A DNA stretch of 9,373 bases. It comes from Gammaproteobacteria bacterium (GTDB lineage Bacteria; Pseudomonadota; Gammaproteobacteria; PS1; Pseudothioglobaceae). Position 1 is the stretch's first letter. Every line of letters begins with the position of its first letter. Where the stretch lies: positions 1-9,373 of the forward strand of contig DNJI01000094.1 in the NCBI GenBank assembly GCA_003489145.1, given 5' to 3'. Below, in pieces: positions 8,001 through 9,373 of this stretch. A program made the translations under genes and the position numbers. Under the pieces are notes generated by a model. The model saw only the letters and a list, made by a program, of their open reading frames with translations. It ran no database searches and was not told where the DNA came from.

Positions 8001-8044
8001 CTGACAAAAGTCAAAAAACTTGAGAAGAATTTAAACAAACGGAG
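8001..8044 (+). promoter_or_regulatory. Candidate promoter and ribosome site of the exported SCP2-like gene
   Basis: CTGACA (8001-8006) matches the -35 consensus at five of six bases, and AAGAAT (8025-8030), 18 bases further on, matches the -10 at four of six. A start near 8037 would leave a very short leader. GGAG at 8041-8044, five bases before the ATG, is a clear Shine-Dalgarno site, better than those of most genes in this window. The ribosome site is well supported; the promoter is a weak call. Confidence 0.35.
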
Positions 8045-8049
8045 ATATT

Positions 8050-8502
8050 ATGAAAAAACTACTCATCACGCTTTTTGCGTTATTTTCAATCAACGCCTTT
8101 GCAGGCAATGCACAAAATATTGCTGACGCATTCAACGCGTCAAACACCCCTGCTGAACTCGTTAAATCAGGCTGGGCTGGCAACGATGGCGGCAAAGGCT
8201 ACAAAGTACTACAAGTAATTGTCAAAGGCTCAAGCAAAGCGGCAGAATTACACATTGATAATAATGGTAAAGCAACAGCGGCTTTTGATAGTGCCAAAAC
8301 CGCTAAGCTAAACGCAGATGTCGACTACCAAATGACAGCCACAATGGAAGATTGGGCATCAATGGGTACCGGCGAGTCTGGCCCAATGTATCACATGACA
8401 TTCGGCGGTTTATCTTTTGAAGGTCCAATGGGAGAAGCCATGAATAACATGGGCCCATTCGCTTCTTTCTTAATTAATATTGGTAAAAATATCCAAGACT
8501 AA
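8050..8502 (+). CDS. Exported small protein with SCP2 (sterol-carrier)-like domain
   Basis: This 150-residue protein has a classic Sec signal peptide: two Lys, a hydrophobic core, and cleavage predicted after AFA at residue 18, leaving GNAQNIAD as the mature start. The mature part resembles the SCP2 fold, which binds lipids in a hydrophobic tunnel: a charged beta-rich half (YKVLQVIVKGSSKAAELHID, 51-70), then DYQMTATMEDWASMGTG (92-108) and LSFEGPMGEAMNN (121-133), which parallel the SCP2 pattern of a threonine/methionine strand, an acidic-hydrophobic turn, a glycine-proline step and a final hydrophobic helix (FASFLINIGK). SCP2 proteins are usually cytoplasmic, so export is unusual and suggests periplasmic handling of a lipid or other hydrophobic ligand. 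There are no cysteines and no lipobox. It has a strong GGAG site and many C-ending codons, hinting at high expression. The fold call is from pattern only, and the ligand is unknown. Confidence 0.7.
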   Translation: MKKLLITLFALFSINAFAGNAQNIADAFNASNTPAELVKSGWAGNDGGKGYKVLQVIVKGSSKAAELHIDNNGKATAAFDSAKTAKLNADVDYQMTATMEDWASMGTGESGPMYHMTFGGLSFEGPMGEAMNNMGPFASFLINIGKNIQD

Positions 8503-8511
8503 TTAAGTCGT

Positions 8512-8862
8512 TTAGGTGCTGGCATTATCGCTAGCACTTACATACACCCAGGCCTGTGCGCCGGATTTAAATTCCCCCATCACTCGTTGATAATCATCAA
8601 CTTCATATTTGTCTGATTGAGCCAATTCTTGTGCAGTAATCTCAAATACCATGCCTGATATTTCATCAGAACTATCACAATTAACAACAGCTATTGGATG
8701 ATGTGTTTCACCACTAAGCTCAACCACGCTATGATCTTTAATTTCAACCATTTCAAGCTGATAACCTAACAGGTGATCTTTGGAGCCTGTTAATTCTCGA
8801 CCAAATGTCTCTAATTGCACTTCTACATTTTGCAAAGTGCCGTAAGAAAAAAGTTGTTCCAT
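8512..8862 (-). CDS. Gamma-glutamylcyclotransferase-like (AIG2 fold) protein
   Basis: This 116-residue protein begins LFSYGTLQ (4-11), the nucleotide-loop-like YGTL signature of the gamma-glutamylcyclotransferase fold. It continues with the family's GxVFEIT step (GMVFEIT, 70-76) and DKYEVDDYQRV (84-94), in which E87 is at the position of the catalytic glutamate. It ends in a strand AQAWVYV (102-108). Enzymes of this fold release 5-oxoproline from gamma-glutamyl amines or amino acids, but many members of this short group have no known substrate. It is cytoplasmic with no signal peptide or membrane segment. The ATG is preceded only by a weak AAGA, and the upstream - strand gene ends 37 bases before, so it is probably the second gene of a pair. 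Its stop is 9 bp from that of the convergent SCP2-like gene. Confidence 0.85.
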   Translation of the reverse strand: MEQLFSYGTLQNVEVQLETFGRELTGSKDHLLGYQLEMVEIKDHSVVELSGETHHPIAVVNCDSSDEISGMVFEITAQELAQSDKYEVDDYQRVMGEFKSGAQAWVYVSASDNAST

Positions 8863-8899
8863 ATCTTATATTAAATGTTTTTTTTGATATACATATTTA

Positions 8900-9313
8900 C
8901 TAATGCTCTGGTGTACCCTGCCACAACATACTGTATCCCACTTCATAAGTGTTATCGCAATATTTCGCTAATTGAGAAAATTTATCATTAAACAATTGAT
9001 CGGCATGAGAGGCTTCATGCTGCTCAAATGACTGCCAATAAGTCACAATAACTAAATCACCTGTATTTTGATCTACACGCTTGTTATCTGCTTTGTTCGG
9101 ATCTTGAACCGAACCCTCTGCTGAAATAAAGCCATCATTTTTAAAAACTTGGCCACCAATAAAGCCACCATTATCATCGCCATAATTATTCTTAACAATA
9201 TTACACATCTCGCCAAGTAACAACTCAACATCTTCAATGGTGTATTCATCTTTAAGATCAACAACATTAAACAACATCTTACATCCAAAGGGCACTTCAA
9301 TCGGGGCAAACAT
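8900..9313 (-). CDS. Antibiotic-biosynthesis-monooxygenase-like (dimeric alpha/beta barrel) protein
   Basis: This 137-residue protein has no signal peptide. Its second half reads like the ABM / dimeric alpha-beta barrel pattern: a polar helix (IEDVELLLGEMCNIVKN, 26-42), GGFIGGQVFKND (49-60), a strand followed by Trp (LVIVTYWQSFEQHEASH, 87-103), a helix with FNDKFSQLA (108-116), and a final strand CDNTYEVGYSMLWQG (119-133). ABM-fold members include heme-degrading and quinone-oxidising enzymes as well as proteins of unknown role, and nothing here fixes the reaction. The start is supported by GGAG at 9321-9324 (+ map), seven bases upstream; M13 would be a shorter alternative. It lies ahead of the AIG2-like gene in the same direction, suggesting a two-gene unit. 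The family call is by pattern and moderate. Confidence 0.65.
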   Translation of the reverse strand: MFAPIEVPFGCKMLFNVVDLKDEYTIEDVELLLGEMCNIVKNNYGDDNGGFIGGQVFKNDGFISAEGSVQDPNKADNKRVDQNTGDLVIVTYWQSFEQHEASHADQLFNDKFSQLAKYCDNTYEVGYSMLWQGTPEH

Positions 9314-9352
9314 AATACAACTCCATAGTAATTTAATAATTTATTATGGCTT

Positions 9353-9358
9353 ATTATA
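9353..9358 (-). promoter_or_regulatory. Candidate -10 box for the two-gene - strand unit
   Basis: A perfect TATAAT occurs on the minus strand at 9358 down to 9353, about 40 bases ahead of the ABM-like start codon. The -35 would lie at or past the end of the window and cannot be examined. The leader between is very AT-rich and includes a small palindrome, TAATAA-T-TTATTA, at 9334-9346. Such AT-rich DNA gives TATAAT by chance fairly often, so the call is tentative. Confidence 0.3.
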
Positions 9359-9373
9359 GTGTCTAAATATTTA

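Noticed and set aside
8000..8020. Short inverted repeats TGAC/GTCA and AAGT/ACTT after the dehydrogenase stop
   Set aside because: Four-base arms in A-rich sequence with no U-run on the + strand; expected by chance and not a terminator.
8497..8509. Possible hairpin GACT-AATTA-AGTC between the convergent SCP2-like and AIG2-like genes, as a bidirectional terminator
   Set aside because: The stem is only four base pairs, with a mismatch outside it and no flanking U-run in either direction.
8878..8885. Run of eight T in the gap between the two - strand genes
   Set aside because: No stem precedes it on the + strand and no + strand gene ends nearby; on the - strand it is an A-run, so it is not a terminator.
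9334..9346. Palindrome TAATAA-T-TTATTA upstream of the ABM-like gene as a repressor operator
   Set aside because: Made only of A and T in an AT-rich leader, with no match to an operator I know; chance is a sufficient explanation.
1..9373. A defence, mobile or secondary-metabolite system hidden in the window
   Set aside because: All genes are accounted for by housekeeping, transport, redox or small conserved families; there is no integrase, transposase, toxin, nuclease, repeat array or compositional break.

Overview
This window looks like core-metabolism DNA from a moderately AT-rich gammaproteobacterium. The gene content and protein style (short-type threonine synthase, CysM with the thiosulfate-type signature, HemJ instead of HemG/HemY, a DUF3683-type FAD/Fe-S dehydrogenase) would fit a sulfur-oxidising lineage such as the SUP05/Thioglobus group. 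That placement is my inference from protein resemblance and was not tested by any search. I see no phage, transposon, CRISPR, tRNA or rRNA sequence. Gene density is very high: every intergenic gap is 75 bp or less.

Left part (1-3798, + strand): the 3' end of hom (homoserine dehydrogenase with its ACT domain), thrC (threonine synthase), cysM (cysteine synthase B) and a ClC-family chloride/proton antiporter. They run in one direction. The first gap is 22 bp. The second, 44 bp, holds a perfect 12-bp inverted repeat just before cysM. The ClC start codon directly follows the cysM stop. The first two genes carry aspartate-derived homoserine towards threonine (homoserine kinase is absent here), and cysM makes cysteine or S-sulfocysteine from O-acetylserine.

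Middle (3799-7992): hemJ on the - strand, whose stop codon abuts the ClC stop with no base between. Divergent from it is a 1230-residue protein on the + strand that fuses a DUF3683-like N-terminus, an FAD-linked oxidase, two 4Fe-4S clusters and two CCG domains. It is most likely a respiratory-chain-linked D-2-hydroxyacid dehydrogenase. It appears to start at TTG. The 75-bp divergent region carries a consensus -10 box for hemJ.

Right part (7993-9373): a small exported SCP2-like protein on the + strand, then, convergent to it, two small - strand genes. These are a gamma-glutamylcyclotransferase-like (AIG2 fold) protein and an antibiotic-biosynthesis-monooxygenase-like protein, separated by 37 bp and probably cotranscribed.

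I did not find a convincing undescribed multi-gene system. The points most worth a second look are the exported SCP2-like protein, the fused dehydrogenase with its TTG start, the altered gating motif in the ClC protein, and the hairpin plus Shine-Dalgarno-less leader of cysM.
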